Shown here: piece by piece, positions 1 through 5,346 of the stretch
How positions within the stretch are numbered: the stretch's first letter is position 1
How the letters are laid out: each line of letters opens with the position of its first letter
DNA from: Bacteroidota bacterium
Lineage (GTDB): Bacteria; Bacteroidota; Ignavibacteria; Kryptoniales; JAKASW01
Assembly: GCA_021789755.1 (NCBI GenBank)
Contig: JAJYJD010000247.1
Coordinates: 1 to 5,603 of the forward strand
DNA: 5,603 nucleotides
Reading direction: 5' to 3'
Made by a program: the position numbers and the translations under genes
The notes under the pieces: generated by a model
Database searches by the model: none
What the model was told of the DNA's origin: nothing
Seen by the model: the letters and a program-made list of their open reading frames with translations, nothing else

Positions 1-494
1 TGAGACTGGTTGACGGTCGGTATGACGACCACAGCATCGCCGACTTTTTTCGTATAGCCGCCGTCTTTCCCGACGACACCGACGACTTTCGCTCCCACTT
101 CCTTCGCGTACCTGACGGCCCGGACCAGGTTGGCGCTGATATTCTTTTCTTCATTCCCGCCACCGACGGAAAAGATAAAGAGACAATCGCGCGAACTTAG
201 CCGGCTCACCTTCAGCCAATTCAGAATAGATACGTCGAATCCTTCGTCGTTAACCCTGGCAGTGAGTTCGGATACATTGTCGTACGGCGCGTAAGCCTCA
301 ATATCACAGAGTTTCCGGAAGTCGCAAGTCGCGTGAGATGCATGGCCTGCTCCTCCTCCCGATCCCAGCATGAAAAGCCTTCCGCCGCCGGACCTGACAG
401 CTGAAAGTATGTCTGCGATTTTTTCCACATCGGTACGGTCTATTTTGTTTATCGCTGAAACCGACTCAGTTATGAATTCCTCGGTAAAGGTCAT
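1..494 (-). CDS. SIS-domain phosphosugar isomerase, GmhA-like (3' end outside window)
   Basis: An open frame of 164 codons runs from an ATG at 494 to the window edge without a stop, so the C-terminus is missing. The translation shows a SIS fold: a glycine-rich loop GSGGGAGHASH (residues 44-54), then NVSELTARVNDEGFD (73-87), a long amphipathic stretch, FSVGGGNEEKNISANL (108-123) and a beta strand VVGVVGKDGG (137-146). This resembles D-sedoheptulose-7-phosphate isomerases, which convert sedoheptulose 7-P to heptose 7-P in the cytoplasm, the first step of heptose nucleotide synthesis. The region matching the catalytic Glu of E. coli GmhA appears to read CDF (57-59), with Asp58 instead of Glu; that alignment is by eye. 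The start is clear: GAGGAG lies just upstream and the ATG overlaps the kinase stop (TAATG), implying translational coupling. SIS fold is confident; the exact substrate is inferred. Confidence 0.86.
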   Translation of the reverse strand, partial: MTFTEEFITESVSAINKIDRTDVEKIADILSAVRSGGGRLFMLGSGGGAGHASHATCDFRKLCDIEAYAPYDNVSELTARVNDEGFDVSILNWLKVSRLSSRDCLFIFSVGGGNEEKNISANLVRAVRYAKEVGAKVVGVVGKDGGYTKKVGDAVVVIPTVNQS

Positions 495-505
495 TAATTC
501 TCCTC
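492..505 (-). promoter_or_regulatory. RBS and TAATG coupling junction between kinase and SIS gene
   Basis: On the minus strand the last kinase codons contain GAGGAG, followed by AATTA and the ATG of the SIS gene. The kinase TAA shares its last A with the ATG. A good Shine-Dalgarno with a one-base overlap indicates that both proteins are made from one mRNA in a coupled way. Confidence 0.7.
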
Positions 506-1663
506 GTGATTTTGTTGAAGGCCATAGACAGGGTTGCCATGGTCGACAGTAATCCTGCTAAGATAGTTAACTGCTTCTTTAGTCGCTTGAAACTCAATCG
601 GATCGTAGAACCTCCCATCGACAAACCTGTGAAATCCTCCAATATCGTCCAGCTCCCTCAGACGATACTCTTCCGGCGCGAAACCTTGACTGGCCTCTCG
701 TACAATCAGAAACACCGGCTCGGAGACGCCGGAAGAGAGCAATCTAATCGATTCCTTTCCCAGCATTGTCGCCGACTCAAGGTCCAGTGAGTTTGGTTTC
801 CCGGACCTGTAAATGTATGAGGGATTGACCGCGTTTACGTTTCTCGCATCAAAATGCCTTTCTACATCCGCCTTTAGTCTCTTTGCCAGAACCTCTGCCA
901 CTCCCTTGAACTTCGGGTGACCGAAATTGTCTTTGTCATTCTCATCTGCGGAAATGTAGTCGCCGTTCGACCACCTGGCACCTTCCGAGACGACGATGAT
1001 GACGCTCCGGCGACGCTTGTATCTTTCGATGACTTTCTCCGTGAGAGATTCATAGTCGAGCGGGAATTCAGGTATGATGATGAAATCGGGATGCCCCATC
1101 GCCGACGAGATTGCCAGCCAGCCGGCGTGCATCCCCATCGACTCGACCACCATGATCCGTTCGTGCGAGTAAGCAGTGGTCCGGAGCCCCTCTTTCAAAC
1201 TCACAAAAGATGCTATCTTTTCCGCTGCGGTCGGATAGCCGAGCGTGAAATAGTTGACCATGCGGCCCGGTTCATTTATGCCTACATCATTATCTACGGT
1301 CTTGGAAATGAGGACTTGCGGCACATCTTTCAGATGAAAAGCGTTCGAAAGCGTGTCCTCACCTCCGATGACTATCAGTCCGTCAAGATGAAGATCTGAC
1401 AAGCTCTTCGTTATCCTTTTGTGGGCCTGATCCACTTTGCCAAGGTTGACTCTGGAAGATCTGAGAACCGTGCCGCCTATCGACGGGTCGAAGTTCATCC
1501 TGCCAAGGTCGACTGTCGCTTTATCAAGAAGGCCCTGCCATCCTCCGACGATGCCGACGACTTCGACGCCTGAATCCTTTCCTCGGTGGAACGCAGAATA
1601 AATCACCGCATTAAGCGGGGGAACGTCTCCGCCTCCGGTCAGAATTCCTATTCTCTTTTTCAA
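494..1663 (-). CDS. 6-phosphofructokinase family protein, probably PPi-dependent
   Basis: A 389-residue PfkA-family protein. Family motifs in order: LTGGGDVPPLNAV (8-20) for the phosphate loop, GGEDT (100-104), SKTVDND (120-126) with the catalytic Asp124, MGMHAGWLA (176-184), IPEF (197-200), SEG (226-228) and YIYRSGKPNSLD (283-294) for sugar phosphate binding. Asp103 and Lys121 correspond to E. coli PfkA positions 104 and 124. ATP enzymes usually have Gly at both; Asp plus Lys marks pyrophosphate-dependent enzymes. The usual Pro of PKT(I/V)DND is Ser here. The start is TTG: an in-frame TGA at 1673-1675 excludes any upstream ATG, and the next internal ATG (residue 56) would remove the phosphate loop. 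No strong Shine-Dalgarno precedes it. The reaction would be phosphorylation of fructose 6-P, or of sedoheptulose 7-P as some PPi enzymes do. Coupling to the SIS isomerase favours a sugar-phosphate role tied to that enzyme. Confidence 0.93.
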   Translation of the reverse strand: MKKRIGILTGGGDVPPLNAVIYSAFHRGKDSGVEVVGIVGGWQGLLDKATVDLGRMNFDPSIGGTVLRSSRVNLGKVDQAHKRITKSLSDLHLDGLIVIGGEDTLSNAFHLKDVPQVLISKTVDNDVGINEPGRMVNYFTLGYPTAAEKIASFVSLKEGLRTTAYSHERIMVVESMGMHAGWLAISSAMGHPDFIIIPEFPLDYESLTEKVIERYKRRRSVIIVVSEGARWSNGDYISADENDKDNFGHPKFKGVAEVLAKRLKADVERHFDARNVNAVNPSYIYRSGKPNSLDLESATMLGKESIRLLSSGVSEPVFLIVREASQGFAPEEYRLRELDDIGGFHRFVDGRFYDPIEFQATKEAVNYLSRITVDHGNPVYGLQQNHEEN

Positions 1664-1699
1664 TCTATGATCTCACAATCAGGAGGTAGAACCGTCATT

Positions 1700-1728
1700 A
1701 ATATGTCGTAACGAGATATGGAAATCAA
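1700..1728 (-). promoter_or_regulatory. candidate promoter for the kinase-SIS gene pair
   Basis: On the minus strand TTGATT (1723-1728) is followed after 17 bases by CATATT (1700-1705), a loose sigma-70-like pair about 37 bases upstream of the TTG start. The match is weak and the lineage may use another consensus. It is proposed only because the 325-bp gap makes read-through from Gfo/Idh less certain. Confidence 0.2.
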
Positions 1729-1753
1729 AATTTTCATGGCGCAGTTGACTATC

Positions 1754-1800
1754 ACCCCTAGCTCAATCCTCTCCCTTCAAGGGAGAGGAGCCAAAGGGGT
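1754..1800. repeat. palindromic intergenic element (CCTCTCCC/GGGAGAGG hairpin)
   Basis: CCTCTCCCTT (1768-1777) and AAGGGAGAGG (1779-1788) form a near-perfect inverted repeat; as RNA it would be about 9 bp with a three-base loop. An outer arm pairs ACCCCT (1754-1759) with AGGGGT (1795-1800). Hairpins of this CCTCTCCC...GGGAGAGG type recur as dispersed, REP-like elements in many bacterial genomes. No T-tract follows on either strand, so it is not a normal intrinsic terminator. It could stabilise the 3' end of the Gfo/Idh transcript. Confidence 0.65.
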
Positions 1801-1931
1801 TCGACATAATTCCCGCATAGGATTCCGCCCGGGAGGGAGCAAGTTTGATAAATGCGGTGAATGCCAGACTTGACCCGAACAAATCCGCTGGCAATTCCTG
1901 TTTCGAATTCTTGGTTCCCATTCTTCTCATA

Positions 1932-2003
1932 TTCTCCCTGTCCCCGAGTCTCCTCGTCTCCATGTCTCCTTGTCCCCCAGTCTCCCAGTCACAGAGTCAC
2001 CAT
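1932..2003. repeat. octamer array 1 (GTCTCCNN, period 8)
   Basis: On the plus strand the units start every eight bases: TTCTCCCT (1932), GTCCCCGA (1940), GTCTCCTC (1948), GTCTCCAT (1956), GTCTCCTT (1964), GTCCCCCA (1972), GTCTCCCA (1980), GTCACAGA (1988), GTCACCAT (1996). The register never slips and the last two bases of each unit vary most. The final units run into the Gfo/Idh coding end: its stop TGA (1989-1991) lies inside the unit at 1988. On the mRNA strand the unit reads NNGGAGAC. Confidence 0.85.
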
Positions 2004-3020
2004 CCTTTTCTCGATACTCGACTTATAGATCGCCTCGATGATCTTGTTTGCCATAAGACCATCATAGCCATTTCCGAGCGGCTCACGGTTCTGTGAGATG
2101 GCACTTTTAAATTCTTTCCACTCTTCTTTCCAGCTGACATCCTCAGGAGGAAACTCAAACATTTCTATATCAGGCCTGCCGCCTTCTTTTTTTCGCCTCC
2201 CGATTTCGAGCGACTCGAGGCCGTAGCTCCCGCCGAGTCCGGTTATTTTCAGATAACCCTGGGTGCCGAAGATTTCAAATGAGAATACGTTCTTCCAATT
2301 CGTCCAGCTCACGTGAAACGATGCGGTGACGCCCTTCTCCGTCTTCGCGATGGCATACGCGTTGTCTTCGACTTCCATGTCCCAGAATTTCGTCTCGACA
2401 TTTCCGGTCAATTCGCTAATTTCGCCTCCGAACCATCTGATCAGGTCGATGATGTGGACACCCTGGTCGAGCAATTCACCACCTCCGCAGAGTTCTCTGG
2501 AGGCGCGCCATTCCTTCTCCATTCCAGGCCTCCCGCCATGCCCGTACGCCGCACGGATATTGAACGGTTCCCCGATTTCTCCGGCATCGAGCAGCTCCTT
2601 CGCTTTGCAGACACCTGGATGGAAGCGGTGGTTGAAGCCGGTCTTTAGCAGCAGGAGAGGAAGAGACTTTGGGACTGTGAGACTTGGGGGCCTGGGGAAA
2701 GGAAGTGCGGCAAGCATCTCGGCAGCTTCGGAAACATTCCGTCCGAGCGGCTTCTCAGCCAGGACGTGCCTCCGCGCTTTCAGGGCGTCGACAACAATTC
2801 CCTTCGCGTACTTATTCACGACGGCGACTATCGCTACGTCAAAATCGTTTTCTGATATGAGCTTCTTATGATCGGTATAGGCCTTACACTTGAATTCTTC
2901 CGAGAATTTTCTTGCGGATGCCTCATTTGTGTCGCAGCAAGCGACGAGCACGTCATCCCGTCCGAGAGCGAGCGCCCTTTTCCTTCCGATTAGTCCGCAG
3001 CCGATGATTGCAAGCTTCAA
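1989..3020 (-). CDS. Gfo/Idh/MocA-family NAD(P)-dependent oxidoreductase with repeat-derived insert
   Basis: A 343-residue protein with an N-terminal Rossmann fold, IIGCGLIGRKRA (5-16), the family dinucleotide and catalytic motif AEKPLGRN (88-95), then GFNHRFHPGV (128-137) and GGGELLDQGVHIIDL (179-193) carrying the expected Asp185 and His189. These enzymes oxidise or reduce a sugar or cyclitol hydroxyl with NAD(P); here the substrate is probably a nucleotide sugar or its precursor. The start is TTG because an in-frame TGA lies at 3030-3032 and the next ATG is codon 103. The Shine-Dalgarno is weak, and a heptamer array starts 12 bases upstream. Residues 107-122 (PFPRPPSLTVPKSLPL) are encoded by an 8-bp-period array, where the family normally has only a short helix end and turn before the KTGFNHR strand. 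The last residues (VTL) and the stop also come from a repeat array. The frame is intact, so the protein could still fold. Confidence 0.92.
   Translation of the reverse strand: MKLAIIGCGLIGRKRALALGRDDVLVACCDTNEASARKFSEEFKCKAYTDHKKLISENDFDVAIVAVVNKYAKGIVVDALKARRHVLAEKPLGRNVSEAAEMLAALPFPRPPSLTVPKSLPLLLLKTGFNHRFHPGVCKAKELLDAGEIGEPFNIRAAYGHGGRPGMEKEWRASRELCGGGELLDQGVHIIDLIRWFGGEISELTGNVETKFWDMEVEDNAYAIAKTEKGVTASFHVSWTNWKNVFSFEIFGTQGYLKITGLGGSYGLESLEIGRRKKEGGRPDIEMFEFPPEDVSWKEEWKEFKSAISQNREPLGNGYDGLMANKIIEAIYKSSIEKRMVTL
2655..2702. repeat. octamer array 2, inside the Gfo/Idh coding region
   Basis: Plus-strand units start at 2655 (GAGAGGAA), 2663 (GAGACTTT), 2671 (GGGACTGT), 2679 (GAGACTTG), 2687 (GGGGCCTG) and 2695 (GGGAAAGG). 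The core GRGAC with period 8 is the same family as array 1, but in opposite orientation. Six units make 48 bp, or 16 codons, so the reading frame is kept. The outer units are more degenerate than the middle three. Confidence 0.75.
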
Positions 3021-3032
3021 GGTTAGCTTTCA

Positions 3033-3130
3033 GCGTTAAGCGTTAAGAAATAAGCGGTAAGTAGTAAGCGGTAAGCGTAGAGTGCGAGGCCGCAACTTAA
3101 CGCTTTTCGCTGTACGCTTATCGCTTCGCA
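3033..3130. repeat. inverted pair of heptamer arrays (GCGKTAA, period 7)
   Basis: Left arm, every seven bases from 3033: GCGTTAA, GCGTTAA, GAAATAA, GCGGTAA, GTAGTAA, GCGGTAA, GCGTAGA, GTGCGAG (to 3088). Right arm in reverse orientation from 3097: TTAACGC, TTTTCGC, TGTACGC, TTATCGC (to 3124), then a partial unit. The arms can pair, for example AAGCGTTAAG (3038-3047) with CTTAACGCTT (3096-3105), so the SDR to Gfo/Idh gap could form a long imperfect hairpin in RNA. The SDR stop TAA (3118-3120) lies in the unit at 3118, and its last residues AKR are encoded by the right arm. Confidence 0.8.
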
Positions 3131-3960
3131 TAGTATTTATCATCAATCCTCCTGAGAGTCGCGAAGTCCTTGTCCAACCTCAGTTTTTCCCGGAACGATA
3201 ATTCTCTCCACGGATCCCAGCGGGCGCTTATAAGTTTCCCTGTTATTCCGTCCGATTCGTCGGAGGCGAGAAAGCAAACCAGTTCCGCAGCCAACTTGGG
3301 ATCGTCACCGCCCGACTCCTTTCGTCTCTTGGCCTCTCCCGCCTCTTTGCCGGCAAGCTCGCCGGCGTGCAGGACTTCCTCAAGCATGTTTGTGTTCACG
3401 GCGCCGGGTGATATCGCGTTTACATCTATGTGCGATTCGAGAAGTTCAACGGCAAGTATCTCCGTAAATCGTACTATCGCGGTTTTTGAAATAGCGTACG
3501 CGGAGAAGTTGGGGCGAGCCGATGTCGAGCCGCCGCCCGAAAGATTTATTATCTTCCCCTTCTTTCGCGCGATCATGTCGGGAAGAACCGCCGAAATGAC
3601 ATTCGCGGTGCCGAAGAGGTTGATTTCTATGTTCCCCTTCCACTCCCGAATATCGGCCTCCGAGAAGGGTCCGATAGGCGGCTGTATGCCTGCATTGTTG
3701 ACCAGAACATCGATCTCTCCGAACTCTTTGTTCGCCGAAGAGACGGCTTTGTTCACCTTCGACGAGGAGGAGATGTCACATACGAAAATCAACGAACTGC
3801 CGCCGAACCGGGAAATCTCTGCTGCCGTGCTCCTAAGCTCGGAATGTGTGCGCGCAAGGAGAATTATGTTCCCGCCCTCCGACGCACACTCCAGCGCTAT
3901 CGCGCGTCCGATCCCTCGTCCGGCTCCCGTTATCAATATGCTCTTACCCTTCAGAATCAA
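3118..3960 (-). CDS. short-chain dehydrogenase/reductase (SDR)
   Basis: A classical SDR of 280 residues from the preferred start. It has the cofactor loop TGAGRGIG (11-18), CDI (61-63), the NNAG motif (88-91), a serine region NLSGGGS (139-145) and the catalytic YxxxK pair Tyr155 and Lys159, followed by SPGAVNTNM (184-192). The C-terminus includes GITGKLISARWDPW (238-251), a tail I associate with SDRs of sugar clusters. The likely role is NAD(P)-dependent oxidation or reduction at a sugar carbon. The frame opens at a TTG at 3972, but GGAGG (3966-3970) then lies inside it, five A residues before a second TTG at 3960. That ribosome-binding site makes 3960 the better start and gives a 17-base overlap with the nucleotidyltransferase end. 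The last codons and stop lie in a heptamer array. Substrate unknown. Confidence 0.92.
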   Translation of the reverse strand: MILKGKSILITGAGRGIGRAIALECASEGGNIILLARTHSELRSTAAEISRFGGSSLIFVCDISSSSKVNKAVSSANKEFGEIDVLVNNAGIQPPIGPFSEADIREWKGNIEINLFGTANVISAVLPDMIARKKGKIINLSGGGSTSARPNFSAYAISKTAIVRFTEILAVELLESHIDVNAISPGAVNTNMLEEVLHAGELAGKEAGEAKRRKESGGDDPKLAAELVCFLASDESDGITGKLISARWDPWRELSFREKLRLDKDFATLRRIDDKYYAKR

Positions 3961-4654
3961 TTTTTCCTCCAAGCGATCGCCGAAACATCTCAGGCGTGTC
4001 GAATGCTTTCAGTTCCACATCGGAGTGTACGCTATATAGGGAAATATTCTTCTTCAGCAAGTCCGGAATTATGTCTTTCGCGAAATCCGAGTAACCCGGC
4101 GGAATGTGCCGGAGAATCACAGGATTAAAATAATAAATGCCGGCGTTAACCCAATGGCTGCTGGTTGTGTCGGGTTCTGGCTTTTCCACAAAACGGAGGA
4201 GTCTCCCGTCTTCGGCAAACTCGCCGACGCCGCTCTGGGACACATCTTCCCTGTGATGAAATGCTATGACACCAATGCAATCGTGCATGCGAAATTCGGT
4301 GACCAGAGAGGATAAATTGAATTGTGAAAAGTTGTCACCATAGATGACGAAGAACGCCTCTCCCGCCAGATGATCGCGGAAATTGTTGATGGCTCCGGCA
4401 GTCCCGAGCATCTCTTCTTCGTAGGAGTATCGGATCCTGACTCCGAACCCAGAACCGTCACCGAAGTACGATCGTATAACTTCCGGAAGATGGTGCGTGT
4501 TTATGAAGATATCACTTATGCCATACTTCTTACACAGCTCGATATTATGCTGGAGTATCGGCTTTCCCTGGTATCGTATCATCGGTTTGGGCACGTCGTC
4601 GACGATTCCCCGTAAGCGCTCCCCCTTCCCGGCAGCAAGAATTATTGCTTTCAT
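3944..4654 (-). CDS. sugar-1-phosphate nucleotidyltransferase (HddC/ManC-like)
   Basis: A 236-residue single-domain nucleotidyltransferase that activates a sugar 1-phosphate with an NTP to give an NDP-sugar and pyrophosphate. Motifs: LAAGKGERL (6-14) and PKP (22-24) for NTP binding, LGTAGAI (83-89), YGDN with the metal-binding Asp107 (105-108), EKP (157-159) and VNAGIYYF (169-176). Length and sequence style fit the group containing D-glycero-D-manno-heptose-1-phosphate guanylyltransferase and mannose-1-P guanylyltransferases. With a GmhA-like isomerase in the cluster, a heptose substrate is plausible but not proven. The frame also opens at a TTG at 4672, but the ATG at 4654 begins the family-typical MKAIILAAGKG and is preferred. 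A heptamer array begins four bases upstream, and no good Shine-Dalgarno is left. The gene end overlaps the SDR start and contains the SDR ribosome-binding site. Confidence 0.92.
   Translation of the reverse strand: MKAIILAAGKGERLRGIVDDVPKPMIRYQGKPILQHNIELCKKYGISDIFINTHHLPEVIRSYFGDGSGFGVRIRYSYEEEMLGTAGAINNFRDHLAGEAFFVIYGDNFSQFNLSSLVTEFRMHDCIGVIAFHHREDVSQSGVGEFAEDGRLLRFVEKPEPDTTSSHWVNAGIYYFNPVILRHIPPGYSDFAKDIIPDLLKKNISLYSVHSDVELKAFDTPEMFRRSLGGKIDSEG
3958..3970 (-). promoter_or_regulatory. ribosome-binding site deciding the SDR start
   Basis: On the minus strand GGAGG, then AAAAA, then TTG (3960-3958). This strong, well-spaced Shine-Dalgarno lies within the end of the nucleotidyltransferase gene. 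It favours the TTG at 3960 over the in-frame TTG at 3972, which has no such site. Confidence 0.65.
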
Positions 4655-4658
4655 GTCA

Positions 4659-4700
4659 GCAGTAAGTTCCAAGCGTTAGGTTTAAATCGTTCAGCGTAGA
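4659..4700. repeat. degenerate heptamer array upstream of the nucleotidyltransferase
   Basis: In the same register-7 pattern as the 3033-3088 arm: GCAGTAA (4659), GTTCCAA (4666), GCGTTAG (4673), GTTTAAA (4680), TCGTTCA (4687), GCGTAGA (4694). GCGTAGA matches a unit of the other array exactly (3075-3081). It is more decayed than the 3033 array but keeps the seven-base spacing. It occupies the place where the ribosome-binding site of the nucleotidyltransferase (ATG at 4654) should be. Confidence 0.55.
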
Positions 4701-4784
4701 ACGCCATGTTTTCAATGCGTAACAACGAGTGAGCAAGCGAGAGAAGAGCCTCCTTCAAAATTTGCAGTTCCTCGTTCCCCACGG

Positions 4785-4834
4785 AAAAGATTTAACGCAA
4801 AATGTCCCAAAGCTCTCCCGAAGGCCCCAAAGAT
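4785..4834 (+). repeat. GCAAAG-type element, copy 1
   Basis: Leader AAAAGATTTAA, then four units: CGCAAAATGT, CCCAAAGCTCT, CCCGAAGGC, CCCAAAGAT (lengths 10, 11, 9, 9). It is the most diverged of the three copies, but it shares the exact string GATTTAACGCAAA with copy 3 (5351-5363). It lies downstream of the GxxExxY gene in transcription terms. Confidence 0.6.
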
Positions 4835-4866
4835 AGAATATATCCTGATTTATTCCTCATCTCCCC

Positions 4867-4916
4867 TTCTTTGTGTTCTTTGCGTCTTCTTTGCGCGCTT
4901 TGCGGTTAATTCTTTT
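4867..4916 (-). repeat. GCAAAG-type element, copy 2 (inverted)
   Basis: On the minus strand: leader AAAAGAATTAAC, then CGCAAAGCG, CGCAAAGAAGA, CGCAAAGAA, CACAAAGAA (lengths 9, 11, 9, 9). It faces copy 1 across a 32-base spacer, so the two could form a cruciform or hairpin. It ends ten bases from the GxxExxY stop codon. Confidence 0.75.
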
Positions 4917-4926
4917 CATAAGAAAA

Positions 4927-5302
4927 TCACAGGTTGTTTACAACGCGTTTTATCCAGTCTTTCAGAACAACGACGTTAAAATTGATGAGCAATCCCAATT
5001 TGCAATCAGACAACCGTAAATATGTTAGGACTTGAGCCAAGTGGATATCCGCCAATGCGTCCACAGATTTGAGTTCCAACGCCAACTTTCCTTCGACCAA
5101 TAAATCTACCCGATAACCGACATCGAGTTTCACTTCTTCGTAAATCAATGGAAGAAAATTTTTTCTCCACATACAATTCTGCCTTATTGATCTCATAAAA
5201 CATCGGTTCACGATAAGCGGACTCAAGGAGCCCCGGGCCCAAAGCCTTGTGAATCTTGATTGCCAGCCCGATGACTATTTTCAACAGCTCATTTTCGTTC
5301 AA
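4927..5302 (-). pseudogene. GxxExxY protein (PDDEXK_3 family), frameshifted
   Basis: Two overlapping frames together encode a complete GxxExxY protein of about 124 residues. The N-terminal frame starts at TTG 5302 (MNENELLKIVIGLAIKIHKA), preceded by GAGGGG, and carries the signature GLLESAY (24-30). The C-terminal frame continues with LPLIYEEVKLD, GYRVDLLVEGKLALELKS (63-79) and ends VVNNL, stop at 4927. Asp66 and the ELK pair (Glu76, Lys78) fit a PD-(D/E)xK nuclease-like core; family function is not established to my knowledge. The frames switch by one extra base in an A6T4 run on the coding strand (about 5157-5166). That could be a real inactivating mutation or a homopolymer sequencing error. 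The gene is flanked by GCAAAG-type elements and does not belong functionally with the sugar genes around it. Confidence 0.85.
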
Positions 5303-5346
5303 CTTATCCCCTCGGGGGAATCTACTAGGAACCCGAATACTGAATG

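Larger units (their letters stand above)
1664..1988. other. 325-bp intergenic region with palindrome and octamer array
   Basis: No convincing gene lies between the Gfo/Idh stop and the phosphofructokinase start. The region holds an octamer array (from about 1932), a palindromic element (1754-1800) and, nearest the kinase, an A/T-rich stretch that may contain its promoter. The piece 1801-1931 shows no structure I can name. Open frames crossing this region on either strand translate repeat sequence and are not supported as genes. Confidence 0.7.

Noticed and set aside
1754..1800. Intrinsic terminator for Gfo/Idh.
   Set aside because: The hairpin is strong, but no T-tract follows on the minus strand and it lies about 190 bases past the stop; a dispersed palindromic element fits better.
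1932..2003. CRISPR array.
   Set aside because: The units are eight bases with no unique spacers of CRISPR length and no cas gene in the window; the 7-bp and GCAAAG repeats fail for the same reason.
1763..2096. Open frames on both strands across the kinase-Gfo/Idh gap (minus 1763-1963, plus 1845-2096).
   Set aside because: They translate the palindromic element and the octamer array, and the plus frame runs antisense into Gfo/Idh. No domain, start signal or codon pattern supports them.
2313..2871. Two overlapping plus-strand open frames opposite Gfo/Idh.
   Set aside because: Antisense shadows of a well-supported enzyme; they overlap each other in different frames and show no protein motif.
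3170..4128. Long plus-strand open frames opposite the SDR and nucleotidyltransferase genes.
   Set aside because: They are antisense to genes with clear family motifs, lack recognisable domains and mirror the codon structure of the real genes.
5150..5170. Programmed -1 ribosomal frameshift in the GxxExxY gene.
   Set aside because: The second frame is reached by skipping one base (+1), not by slipping back; a mutation or homopolymer error is simpler.
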